Source: an uncultured Bacilli bacterium (GTDB taxonomy: Bacteria; Bacillota_I; Bacilli_A; RF39; UBA660). From it: a DNA stretch of 64,000 bases. Made by a program: the position numbers and the translations under genes. The notes beneath the pieces are model-generated. The model worked only from the letters and a program-made list of their open reading frames with translations, did not search any database and had not been told where the DNA came from. The stretch spans positions 1 to 64,000 of the forward strand of contig CAKOHR010000006.1 of the NCBI GenBank assembly GCA_934085825.1, given 5' to 3'. The first letter of the stretch is position 1. Every line of letters starts with the position of its first letter. Positions 15,742-23,509 of the stretch are shown piece after piece.

Positions 15742-17290
15742 TTTTAGTAAATATATTATTATTCAATTTGCGGTTTATACTTTAATTATTTTGAGTGTAA
15801 CTCTAGCAACCTATCTCTTGATTAATTGGCGTCTTAATAATAGTTTTTTGGTATTAGATGATTTTTTGAAATATGAGGATAAGTTGAAATATGAAGATTA
15901 TGACGGTATACCAATGGCTAAATTTCCTGGGTGTGAGTTTGCTGTATATGATGAAAATAATGAACTTATTTATACTACTGATGGAGATACTCAAGATGCT
16001 GTTAGTGGTGAAGATTTGGAATTTATAAGTGACTATAGTGGAACATATTATTTTAATATATTTAATTATAAAGAACAAAACCATGATAAGATTTATAAGA
16101 TTTATAAAACTACTTATGATAAGGAATTAGAAGAAGAAATTGTCGTAGATAATGCTGAACTTAATGAAGATTTAGAAGTGCTGGAAGGTGATCTTTTTGG
16201 AAAAAAAACTAATATCACTGAAAGAGAATTGGAATTACTAAATGGTTATTATAATGATGAACAAATGGTTGAAAAATATGAATTTTTATCTGCATCTACT
16301 TCTAAGAGGACTTTACTTTTTATGTCACCAACATTTAATACTGAAAGTTACGATGCTATAGTTGCTGGCTCTAATAAAATCTGGTTTTTTGCAATTCCTT
16401 TCTTATTTATGCTTATTGGAATCGAAACATACGTATTTAATAGAAAGATTAAGAAAAGTTTAAGTGTCTTAAGTGGGGTAATTTCTTCTTATGCGGAGGG
16501 TGAATCATTTAAAAGAGATGGTGATTTGCCTAAAGAATTTGAAGAAGTTGCCTGTAGCTTTGAAAACTTGATGGAAAAATTAAAAAAATCCGATGAAGAA
16601 AAAAATAAGATTTATGAGGATAAACAAAAATCTATTGCTAACTTATCTCATGATTTAAAAACACCTCTTACAGTTATTAGTGGGTATTCTAAAGCTTTTC
16701 TAGATGGTTTAGTTCCTGAAAATAAGAAAAGACAATACATGGAAAGTATTAATAAAAAAGCGTGTGTTGCAACAGATGCAATTGACTCATTGTTTTTATA
16801 TACACACATGAATAATTCTGAGTATAATTTGTGTAGAGAAAAAATAGATATAGTAACATTTACGAAGGAATATTTAGCGGAAAAATATAATGAAATTGAG
16901 TCGGCTGGTATGTCTTTAGAAGTTGAGATTGAAGAGAATAAAATAATGTTTGATGTTGATAAAAAGGCTTTCAGAAGAATTTATGAAAATATAATAAATA
17001 ATTCTATTAAATACAATAAAAAAGGTATTAAGATATATTTTAAAATGTGGAAGGATAAAACATTAAATATATTAATCGGTGATGATGGTATTGGAATTGA
17101 TAAAGAAATAAAGGATAAATTATTTGAACCTTTTGTAACAAGTAATAAAGCTAGGACATCTGGTGAGGGTACTGGACTTGGTCTTGCAATTGTTAAAAAC
17201 TTTGTGGAACTTCATGACGGTGAAATAGTTTTAGTAAGTAAAACACATAGAAAAATGAAGACAGAATTTTTAATGAAATTTAAAATTTAA
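15719..17290 (+). CDS. Sensor histidine kinase
   Basis: A 523-residue membrane kinase partnered with the upstream regulator. Two transmembrane helices (about residues 12-33 and 220-240) bracket an acidic extracellular sensor domain of about 185 residues. Then a HAMP-like linker, the H box A-N-L-S-H-D-L-K-T-P (about 310), N box I-I-N-N-S-I-K-Y-N (about 423), G1 G-D-D-G-I-G-I-D and G2 G-T-G-L-G-L-A-I-V. It starts at TTG within the regulator gene, with a weak AGGGGG site. The stimulus is unknown; envelope stress from antimicrobial peptides is a guess from neighbouring exporter and Dlt-like genes. Confidence 0.92.
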   Translation: MKTKKNYSFSKYIIIQFAVYTLIILSVTLATYLLINWRLNNSFLVLDDFLKYEDKLKYEDYDGIPMAKFPGCEFAVYDENNELIYTTDGDTQDAVSGEDLEFISDYSGTYYFNIFNYKEQNHDKIYKIYKTTYDKELEEEIVVDNAELNEDLEVLEGDLFGKKTNITERELELLNGYYNDEQMVEKYEFLSASTSKRTLLFMSPTFNTESYDAIVAGSNKIWFFAIPFLFMLIGIETYVFNRKIKKSLSVLSGVISSYAEGESFKRDGDLPKEFEEVACSFENLMEKLKKSDEEKNKIYEDKQKSIANLSHDLKTPLTVISGYSKAFLDGLVPENKKRQYMESINKKACVATDAIDSLFLYTHMNNSEYNLCREKIDIVTFTKEYLAEKYNEIESAGMSLEVEIEENKIMFDVDKKAFRRIYENIINNSIKYNKKGIKIYFKMWKDKTLNILIGDDGIGIDKEIKDKLFEPFVTSNKARTSGEGTGLGLAIVKNFVELHDGEIVLVSKTHRKMKTEFLMKFKI

Positions 17291-17311
17291 TAAGTAATTT
17301 GTTGCTAAAAT

Positions 17312-17345
17312 AAAACAAGTATATACATGTATATACTTGTTTTTA
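17312..17345. terminator. Perfect 32-bp palindrome, likely terminator
   Basis: 17312-17343 is fully self-complementary (16 bp arms centred on ACATGT) and ends in a T-run. It probably terminates the two-component operon and could act in both directions. Confidence 0.75.
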
Positions 17346-17384
17346 TGCTGTAATAAATAAATTTTATAAAGTAGATTAAATTTC

Positions 17385-17413
17385 TTACTTTTAAACCTTA
17401 TTTGTAATATAAT
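17385..17413 (+). promoter_or_regulatory. Probable promoter of the candidate type I toxin
   Basis: TATAAT (17408-17413) with TTACTT (17385-17390) 17 bases upstream. The start point would be about 17420, placing the complementary 5' segment (17427-17446) at the very start of the mRNA. Confidence 0.55.
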
Positions 17414-17426
17414 TAATTTATGGAAT

Positions 17427-17620
17427 ATCCAGTTTGATTGGATGCTGCCTCTTTTAAAGTTTTTGAACCGAAAGAGAGGTGATGCCTATGAAGGCCAGAG
17501 AAAACTTATTAAAACTTCTTTTGATAATTATTTTATTACAATTATTTGCCATTTTGGCGTTAATTGTAAACTAAGAAAAGCATCTAAATTGATAGCATCC
17601 AATCTCGACAAAAACTGGAT
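17427..17620 (+). repeat. Long-distance complementary 5' and 3' segments of the toxin mRNA
   Basis: ATCCAGTTT (17427-17435) is complementary to AAACTGGAT (17612-17620), and directly adjoining GATTGGATGCT (17436-17446) is complementary to AGCATCCAATC (17594-17604). Together that is 20 base pairs with only a 7-base bulge on the 3' side. Such 5'-3' pairing is the hallmark of type I toxin mRNAs, which use it to keep the message inert. In addition CCTCT (17448-17452) can pair with AGAGG (17475-17479) and hide the ribosome binding site. Confidence 0.7.
17488..17574 (+). CDS. Candidate type I toxin, 28-residue hydrophobic peptide
   Basis: A 28-codon ORF: charged start M-K-A-R-E-N, then an almost unbroken hydrophobic helix of leucine, isoleucine, alanine and phenylalanine, ending V-N. 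This is the usual form of type I membrane toxins. A strong GAGAGGTGA site sits 5 bases before ATG. The mRNA has complementary ends, a ribosome binding site that can be sequestered, and its own promoter and terminator. No sequence family is recognised and no antisense RNA promoter was found with confidence; TTTACA-18-AATAAT on the - strand inside the ORF is one candidate. A regulatory leader peptide or small membrane protein is the alternative. Confidence 0.6.
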   Translation: MKARENLLKLLLIIILLQLFAILALIVN

Positions 17621-17630
17621 GTTTCTTTTA
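17596..17630 (+). terminator. Terminator of the candidate toxin mRNA
   Basis: CATCCA (17596-17601) pairs with TGGATG (17616-17621), followed by TTTCTTTTATT. The same bases form the 3' side of the long-distance pairing, so the two structures compete. Confidence 0.6.
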
Positions 17631-17694
17631 TTATATGCAAATTTTCTTTGCTAAATACATGATATCATAAATGTGGCTAAAATTCAAATTCAAT

Positions 17695-17728
17695 TTCTTA
17701 ATAAAAATTAAGATTTGGTTAAGAAATA
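17695..17728. repeat. 9-bp inverted repeat upstream of the Dlt-like operon
   Basis: ATTTCTTAA and TTAAGAAAT, separated by about 17 bases, lie just upstream of the operon -10 (TATAAT, 17745-17750). This could be an operator. Confidence 0.4.
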
Positions 17729-17744
17729 ATTTATTATATTAATG

Positions 17745-17750
17745 TATAAT
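17745..17750 (+). promoter_or_regulatory. -10 element of the Dlt-like operon
   Basis: TATAAT is 20 bases before the ATG at 17771, followed by a GAGG ribosome binding site; no good -35 is seen, suggesting an activator. Confidence 0.5.
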
Positions 17751-17770
17751 TGTTTTGAGGTAAAAATATA

Positions 17771-19255
17771 ATGAAAATCGTATTAGAATATCTAGAAAAT
17801 ATTAGTAATGATAATAAAGTAATTGATAAAAATGGTAGTATAACTTATAAAGAACTTCAACTAGTTAGTAAAAAAATAGGTAGTGGGCTTGCAGAGTATG
17901 TTAAAAATAATGATCCTGTTCCAGTTTATATGGAAAAAGGAATTTCATGTCTTGAAGTTTTTATGGGAAGTTTATATGCTGGTGGTTTTTATAGTTTACT
18001 TAATGCTGGTCTTCCAAAAATGAGACTTGAGCAAATAATTAGTGTTTTAGATGTAGATTATGTAGTAACTGATAAAGAACATTTGGAAAATGCTAAAGAG
18101 TTTTTTTCTAATAAGAAGTTAATACTTTATGAAGATTTAATTAATAGTAAAGTGGATGAAAAATTGCTTGGTAGTATTAGAGCTAAAAAGCTTGATGTTG
18201 ACCCAGTTTATGCAAACTTTACTAGTGGTTCAACGGGAGTTCCTAAAGGCGTTGTGGTTGGAAATCGTTCAATTATTGATTTTGTAGATAATTTTACAAG
18301 TACATTTGGAATTAATGAAACAGATATTATTGCTAATCAAGCTCCATTTGATTTTGATGTTTCTGTTAAAGATATTTATCCGGCTTTGAAAACAGGAGCA
18401 ACACTTGTTATTGTTCCTAAAGAATTATTTTCAAAACCTGCGGCTCTTTTAGACTTTTTAGCAGAACACAAAGTTACTACGATGACTTGGGCTGTATCTG
18501 CACTTTGTTTAATTACGACATTCCATGGTTTGGATTATAAAGTACCTGAAACCGTTAAAAGGGTTATGTTTAGTGGTGAAGTTATGCCAATGAAACATTT
18601 GAAAGAATGGATGAAACACTTACCAAATGCAACTTTTGTTAATTTGTATGGACCAACAGAAATTACATGTAATTGTACGTATCATATTATTGATAGAAAT
18701 CGTGAATATGAAAAAATCCCAGTTGGGGTTCCATTTAATAATGAAGATGTTTTCTTATTAGATGAAAATAATAAATTAATTGAAAGTGGTGGAATTAAGG
18801 GAGAAATATGCGTTAGAGGTAGTGCTCTTGCACTTGGTTACTATAAAAATAAAGAACAAACTGAGAAAGCATTTGTTAGAAATCCATTAAATAATAAGTA
18901 TATAGAATATATTTATAGAACTGGAGATTTAGGTTATTATGAAAATAATGAGTTGTATTTTGGAGGAAGAAAAGATTTTCAAATAAAATATATGGGGCAT
19001 AGAATTGAACTCGAAGAAATTGATAAAGCAATTGGTGGTTTTTCTGGTGTTGATAGGGTTGCTTCAATATTTAAAGAAGAAAAAAGTAAACTTTATGCAT
19101 TTTATGTTGGTGATATAGAAAAAAAAGAATTACATGAAAAGTTATCTAAAGAATTACCAGTATTTATGATACCGAGTAAATTTGTTAAATTAAATGAAAT
19201 GCCTCTTTCAAAGAATGGTAAAATTGATAGAAAAAAGTTGGAGGAATTAATATGA
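17771..19255 (+). CDS. DltA-like amino acid:carrier protein ligase
   Basis: A 494-residue adenylate-forming enzyme that activates an amino acid with ATP and loads it on a carrier protein. Core motifs: T-S-G-S-T-G-V-P-K-G (151-160), P-F-D-F-D-V-S-V-K-D (192-201), Y-G-P-T-E (293-297), the Y-R-T-G-D motif, and D-F-Q-I-K-Y-M-G-H-R-I-E-L-E-E-I with a late catalytic Lys in N-G-K-I-D. It is closest to DltA, which uses D-alanine. The position known to matter for D-alanine selection, Cys in F-C-G-E of Bacillus DltA, is Ser268 here (F-S-G-E). With a decarboxylase next in the operon, the substrate may differ. First gene of five. Confidence 0.88.
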   Translation: MKIVLEYLENISNDNKVIDKNGSITYKELQLVSKKIGSGLAEYVKNNDPVPVYMEKGISCLEVFMGSLYAGGFYSLLNAGLPKMRLEQIISVLDVDYVVTDKEHLENAKEFFSNKKLILYEDLINSKVDEKLLGSIRAKKLDVDPVYANFTSGSTGVPKGVVVGNRSIIDFVDNFTSTFGINETDIIANQAPFDFDVSVKDIYPALKTGATLVIVPKELFSKPAALLDFLAEHKVTTMTWAVSALCLITTFHGLDYKVPETVKRVMFSGEVMPMKHLKEWMKHLPNATFVNLYGPTEITCNCTYHIIDRNREYEKIPVGVPFNNEDVFLLDENNKLIESGGIKGEICVRGSALALGYYKNKEQTEKAFVRNPLNNKYIEYIYRTGDLGYYENNELYFGGRKDFQIKYMGHRIELEEIDKAIGGFSGVDRVASIFKEEKSKLYAFYVGDIEKKELHEKLSKELPVFMIPSKFVKLNEMPLSKNGKIDRKKLEELI

Positions 19256-20430
19256 TGGATAGTAAAACTATTGAAAATATTGGCACACCATTTTATGTAT
19301 TTGATATTGATGTTTTGAAAAACAGAATAAATTATCTTAAAAATATGTTGCCAGAAAATGTACATTTATGTTTTGCAATGAAAGCTAATCCTTTTGTAGT
19401 TAAAGAAATAGAGGACACTATAGAAAAGTATGAAATATGTTCTTATGGTGAATGGAATATTGCAAATGAGCTTGGGGTTACACATGAAAAAATGGTTATT
19501 TCAGGTGTTTATAAAGATGAAACTAGCATGATAGATATAATTAATCATTATAAACATGGTGAAGTCATTACAATTGAATCGATAAATCAAATAAAATTAG
19601 TTGATAAAATAACTAAAGATAAAAATGTTGTCGTGGATGTAATTTTAAGACTTACAAGTGGTAATCAATTTGGTATGAGTGAAGAAGAAATAATATCTAT
19701 TTTGGAAAATAGATCAAAATATAATATGTTAAATATTATGGGTATTCAATATTTTTCGGGAACTCAAAAAAAATTATCAAGAAGAATTATAAAAGAACTT
19801 GAATATGTTGATGACTTCGTTCAAAAATTAAAAAATGAATTAGGTTTTGTAACTGAAGAATTAGAGTTTGGTCCTGGTTTTCCAGTTATGTATTTTGAAG
19901 CAGAAACTGATTTTGATGAAAATACATATTTAATGGAAATTGCTGATAAGATAAAAAATTTAAAATATCAAGGTCATATTACAATGGAACTTGGTAGGAG
20001 TATTTCTGCATCTTGCGGAAGTTATTATACTAAAGTAGTTGATAAAAAAACAAATAAAGAAGGAAATTTTGCTGTTTTAGATGGTGGAATGAACCATATT
20101 GTGTATTATGGTCAGATGATGGCAATGAAAAAGCCAATGTTAGATGTAATTCCTAAAAGAAGTGGTAACGTGGAAAATTGGAATTTAGTTGGGGCCTTAT
20201 GTACAATTAATGATTTAATTGTTAAAGGATTACCTGTCAGTAGTTTAGAACTTGGTGATATATTTGTTTTTAAAAATACTGGGGCTTATGCAATGACTGA
20301 AGGAATTAGTTTATTTTTAAGCCGTGATTTACCTAAAGTTGTATTTATTAAAGATGGTAAAATAGAAATAGTTAGAAATAATATTCATACATATAAGTTA
20401 AATATGCCATTTAAAGGAGGTGAAAATTAA
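19252..20430 (+). CDS. PLP-dependent decarboxylase, fold type III (DapDC/OrnDC family)
   Basis: A 392-residue member of the diaminopimelate/ornithine decarboxylase family. PLP-binding Lys44 is in F-A-M-K-A-N-P; the glycine loop is F-G-P-G-F-P instead of the usual G-G-G-F; E-L-G-R-S-I matches E-P-G-R-S; and A-L-C-T-I-N-D keeps the Cys and Asp of the active-site C-E-S-G-D region. Start and DltA stop overlap (ATGA). It sits between the ligase and the carrier. In butirosin synthesis BtrK, of this family, decarboxylates glutamate bound to a carrier protein loaded by BtrJ; a similar role here is inference. Racemase or free amino acid decarboxylase are alternatives. Confidence 0.85.
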   Translation: MMDSKTIENIGTPFYVFDIDVLKNRINYLKNMLPENVHLCFAMKANPFVVKEIEDTIEKYEICSYGEWNIANELGVTHEKMVISGVYKDETSMIDIINHYKHGEVITIESINQIKLVDKITKDKNVVVDVILRLTSGNQFGMSEEEIISILENRSKYNMLNIMGIQYFSGTQKKLSRRIIKELEYVDDFVQKLKNELGFVTEELEFGPGFPVMYFEAETDFDENTYLMEIADKIKNLKYQGHITMELGRSISASCGSYYTKVVDKKTNKEGNFAVLDGGMNHIVYYGQMMAMKKPMLDVIPKRSGNVENWNLVGALCTINDLIVKGLPVSSLELGDIFVFKNTGAYAMTEGISLFLSRDLPKVVFIKDGKIEIVRNNIHTYKLNMPFKGGEN

Positions 20431-20660
20431 TGGAAAAATTAATAGAAATATTAGAAGATTTAAATCCAGAAGTTGATTATAACACTTGCATTAATTTAAT
20501 AGATGGACATTATTTAGATTCACTTGCAATTTTATCACTAGTTGCAGAAATTGAAGAAGAATTTGATGTTGTAATTCCAACAGTTGAAATAATTCCTGGT
20601 AATTTTAACTCTGCTCAAAGCTTATGGGCTCTAATTGAAAGATTAAAGGAAGAAGATTAG
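20430..20660 (+). CDS. DltC-like acyl/aminoacyl carrier protein
   Basis: A 76-residue acidic carrier protein. Ser31 in Y-L-D-S-L-A-I-L-S-L is the expected 4'-phosphopantetheine site, matching L-D-S-F/L of DltC and ACPs, followed by the typical acidic helix V-A-E-I-E-E-E-F. Its ATG shares a base with the stop of the decarboxylase, and a strong AAAGGAGG lies upstream. It should receive the amino acid from the ligase and present it to the membrane MBOAT protein encoded next. Confidence 0.92.
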   Translation: MEKLIEILEDLNPEVDYNTCINLIDGHYLDSLAILSLVAEIEEEFDVVIPTVEIIPGNFNSAQSLWALIERLKEED

Positions 20661-20661
20661 T

Positions 20662-22248
20662 ATGCAATATTGTAGTTTAGTTTATTTGGCAATATTTTTG
20701 CCACTTACATTATTAATATATGCTTTAACTAATAAGAAGAAAAGATGGCTTGTTTTACTTATAGCAAGCTATATTTTCTTCTTATCTTTAAGTGGTAGGT
20801 TAATTGTGTATTTATTATTCTCTACGCTTTCAATTCATCATTTTGGGTTATGGCTTGATAGATTAAATAAAGATAGAGATAAAGAAGTAGAATTAAATAA
20901 AGATAATAAAAAAGAAATTAAAGAATTATATAAGAAAAAAATGGGAAGAGTAGTGTTACTTTCTGTAATTATTCATATTGGTTTGTTAGTATGTTTAAAA
21001 TATACAGGCTTTTTTGGTGAAAATATTAATAATTTATTAGAAATTTTAAATTTTGATTTTAGATTTAAGATACCTAAAATATTAATACCTATTGGTATAT
21101 CTTTTTATACTTTGCAAGGACTTTCTTATATATTTGATGTTTACAAAGGGAAAATTGATGCTGATTTTAATTTAGGTAGACTTGCTTTATTTATGTCATT
21201 TTTTCCATGTATTATGGAAGGGCCAATTTGTAGATATAGCGATACTGCAACTAAACTTTATAATGGTGAAGATTTAACTTACAAAAATTTGGCTTTTGGC
21301 GCTCAAAGAATACTATGGGGATTATTTAAGAAAATGATTATTGCTGATAGACTTAACCCATTTATAGAAAAAATATTTTGCGAATATAATTCTTTAGATG
21401 GTGGAGTAATACTTTTGGGGGCAATATTTTATACAATTCAACTTTATGCAGATTTTTCTGGTACAATTGATGTTGTAATAGGTTCTGGTGAACTGTTTGG
21501 AATATCTTTGCCTGAAAATTTTAGACAACCATTCTTTAGTAAAAATATATCTGATTTTTGGACAAGATGGCATATTACCTTAGGAACTTGGTTTAGAGAT
21601 TATATTTTTTATCCAGTTTCACTTTCTAAACCGATGAAAAAAATGACTCTTAATTTAAGGAAAATTCTTGGTAATCATTTTGGCCCGTTAGTTGCGGGAA
21701 GTGTAGCACTTTTATGTGTTTGGCTTTCAAATGGCTTATGGCATGGAGCAGCATGGACTTATGTTTTTTTTGGCATATATCATTTTGTACTTATTGTTTT
21801 AGGGAATATTTTTACACCACTTATTATTAATGTTTGCAAAAGATGTCATATTACTAGAACTAGTAAGCCATATGTGTTTATGCAAATAATTAAAACTAGT
21901 ATTTTAGTTGTATTTGGAGAGCTTTTCTTTAGAGCGACTACTTTATCAAGTGGTTTTGCAATGTTCAAAAAAATATTTGCTGATTTTAGTTTTAATTCAT
22001 TAAAAACTGGTTCAATTTTTAAACTTGGATGTGATAGAGCTGATTTTACAATTATTTTACTTGCTTTAGTTATTATATTTATGGTTGGATTACTTAAAGA
22101 AAAAGGCTTTAATGTAAGGGAATTGATTGCAAAGCAAAATATATTTGTTAGATGGACTTTGTATTATTTGCTAATTATTGCTATTGTAATTTTTGGAGCT
22201 TATGGGTTTGGTTATGCACCAGTTGACCCAATATATGCTAATTTTTAG
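20662..22248 (+). CDS. DltB-like MBOAT acyltransferase
   Basis: A 528-residue multi-pass membrane-bound O-acyltransferase. The catalytic histidine is His361 in N-G-L-W-H-G-A-A-W, preceded by the family D-F-W-T-R-W-H motif (298-304). A large charged insert (about residues 66-95) lies after the first helices. In Dlt systems DltB passes the aminoacyl group from the carrier protein across the membrane to DltD and then to teichoic acid. It is one base from the carrier gene. It is longer than typical DltB (about 400 residues). Confidence 0.9.
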   Translation: MQYCSLVYLAIFLPLTLLIYALTNKKKRWLVLLIASYIFFLSLSGRLIVYLLFSTLSIHHFGLWLDRLNKDRDKEVELNKDNKKEIKELYKKKMGRVVLLSVIIHIGLLVCLKYTGFFGENINNLLEILNFDFRFKIPKILIPIGISFYTLQGLSYIFDVYKGKIDADFNLGRLALFMSFFPCIMEGPICRYSDTATKLYNGEDLTYKNLAFGAQRILWGLFKKMIIADRLNPFIEKIFCEYNSLDGGVILLGAIFYTIQLYADFSGTIDVVIGSGELFGISLPENFRQPFFSKNISDFWTRWHITLGTWFRDYIFYPVSLSKPMKKMTLNLRKILGNHFGPLVAGSVALLCVWLSNGLWHGAAWTYVFFGIYHFVLIVLGNIFTPLIINVCKRCHITRTSKPYVFMQIIKTSILVVFGELFFRATTLSSGFAMFKKIFADFSFNSLKTGSIFKLGCDRADFTIILLALVIIFMVGLLKEKGFNVRELIAKQNIFVRWTLYYLLIIAIVIFGAYGFGYAPVDPIYANF

Positions 22249-22257
22249 GGAGGTATT

Positions 22258-23229
22258 ATGAAAGAATGTTATAAACCAATAGTTTTCGTTATTATTCTAT
22301 TTTTTATACTGCTTGGAATTTCACATTTTTTTGTTCCTAAAAGTAATGCTAAAGGTAATGGTATTCATGAAGCTCGTGCAAATGGTGTTTTTGGTGAAGC
22401 AAAAGATACCATTGATGTTTTAGTAATTGGAGATAGTGAGTCTTTTACAAGTATTTCTCCATTACCTATTTGGAATAAATATGGTTTTACTATGTATAAT
22501 GGTGGTGTTTCAAGACAATATTTGGTTGATACATATGATTATTTAAATAAAGTTTTAAAAAATCAAAGTCCAAAGGTTGTACTTCTTGAAGCAAATGCTA
22601 TTTATAGAAAAATGAATGTTAATAACGTGTTATCAACAAAAAGTCAAAGCATTGTACCAATTTTTCAATATCATGATAGATGGAAGAGTATGACAAGTAA
22701 TGATTTTACTAAAAAAATAAAATATACATGGACTGATGAATTAAAAGGTTTTTATTATAATATAAGTGTTGTTCCACCAAAAAGTGTAGATAATTACATG
22801 AAAAATAATAAAAAAAGAACTGGTATAAGTTCTATTAATAAATACTATTTAGATAAAATAATTGATAAATGTCATCAAAATGATATAAAAATAATTTTAT
22901 ACACTGTTCCTAGTACCCTTAATTGGAATGAAAAAAGAGACGAAGAAGTTACAAAATATGCCAAAAGTAAAAATATTGAATATTTAGATTTAAATTTATT
23001 GGTTAATGAACTGGGGATAGATTGGAATCAGGATTCTCGTGATGGTGGGGACCATTTAAATTATTATGGTGCTGTTAAAGTTACGGAATTTATGGGTAAA
23101 TATTTATATGATTTAAATATACTTCCAAATCATAAAGGTGATGCTAAATATGATGGTTGGAATAAAGCCTATGAAAAATATGAACAAAAAATACTAAGTA
23201 AAAGTATAAGTAGTACTAATATTTATTAA
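22258..23229 (+). CDS. DltD-like SGNH-fold membrane protein
   Basis: A 323-residue protein with one N-terminal membrane helix (about residues 8-26) and an extracytoplasmic SGNH/GDSL domain: V-I-G-D-S-E-S (Ser60) near the start and D-G-G-D-H-L-N-Y-Y-G near the C-terminus, supplying the Asp-His pair. It would act outside as the final transferase to a wall or surface polymer, as DltD does. The ATG follows GGGAGG. It closes the operon, followed by a strong terminator. Confidence 0.85.
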   Translation: MKECYKPIVFVIILFFILLGISHFFVPKSNAKGNGIHEARANGVFGEAKDTIDVLVIGDSESFTSISPLPIWNKYGFTMYNGGVSRQYLVDTYDYLNKVLKNQSPKVVLLEANAIYRKMNVNNVLSTKSQSIVPIFQYHDRWKSMTSNDFTKKIKYTWTDELKGFYYNISVVPPKSVDNYMKNNKKRTGISSINKYYLDKIIDKCHQNDIKIILYTVPSTLNWNEKRDEEVTKYAKSKNIEYLDLNLLVNELGIDWNQDSRDGGDHLNYYGAVKVTEFMGKYLYDLNILPNHKGDAKYDGWNKAYEKYEQKILSKSISSTNIY

Positions 23230-23294
23230 GATAATTTGTTGTATAGTTATTTTGGTATATGAAAAAGAGATGTTTTATTCTCACATGTTTTCAC

Positions 23295-23329
23295 AAATTT
23301 CTTGTCAGTAATTGATAAGAAATTTTTTT
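23295..23329 (+). terminator. Terminator of the Dlt-like operon
   Basis: A 13-bp stem (23295-23307 with 23313-23325, one wobble), loop GTAAT, then a T-run. The rest of the 23230-23509 gap holds no gene I can support. Confidence 0.85.
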
Positions 23330-23467
23330 GATGAATTATCATCGTAATAAATGTGCTTTTTTAGAACAAAATTACATCGTGGCGTAATAAATTAGTTTGA
23401 AAGATTTATTATTTTAATGTAGTCATGGCATAAAATAATTTAAATTATAAAAATATGTAAATTAATC

Positions 23468-23504
23468 ACTTATTATTATATATTTCATAATATATTTTAG
23501 GTGA
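23468..23504 (+). promoter_or_regulatory. Sigma-K-like promoter and RBS module of the LysM amidase
   Basis: AC (23468-23469), a 16-base spacer and CATAATATA (23486-23494) match the sigma-K pattern AC-N16-CATAnnnTA; AGGTGA (23499-23504) follows. The same layout, AC-N16-CATAAAATA-AGGTGAT, precedes the CwlJ-like gene on the other strand. Confidence 0.5.
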
Positions 23505-23509
23505 TAAAC

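Noticed and set aside
17442..17654. 70-residue ORF overlapping the candidate toxin
   Set aside because: It has no ribosome binding site and runs across the complementary 5' segment and terminator. The 28-codon ORF in another frame has a strong RBS and a sensible product.
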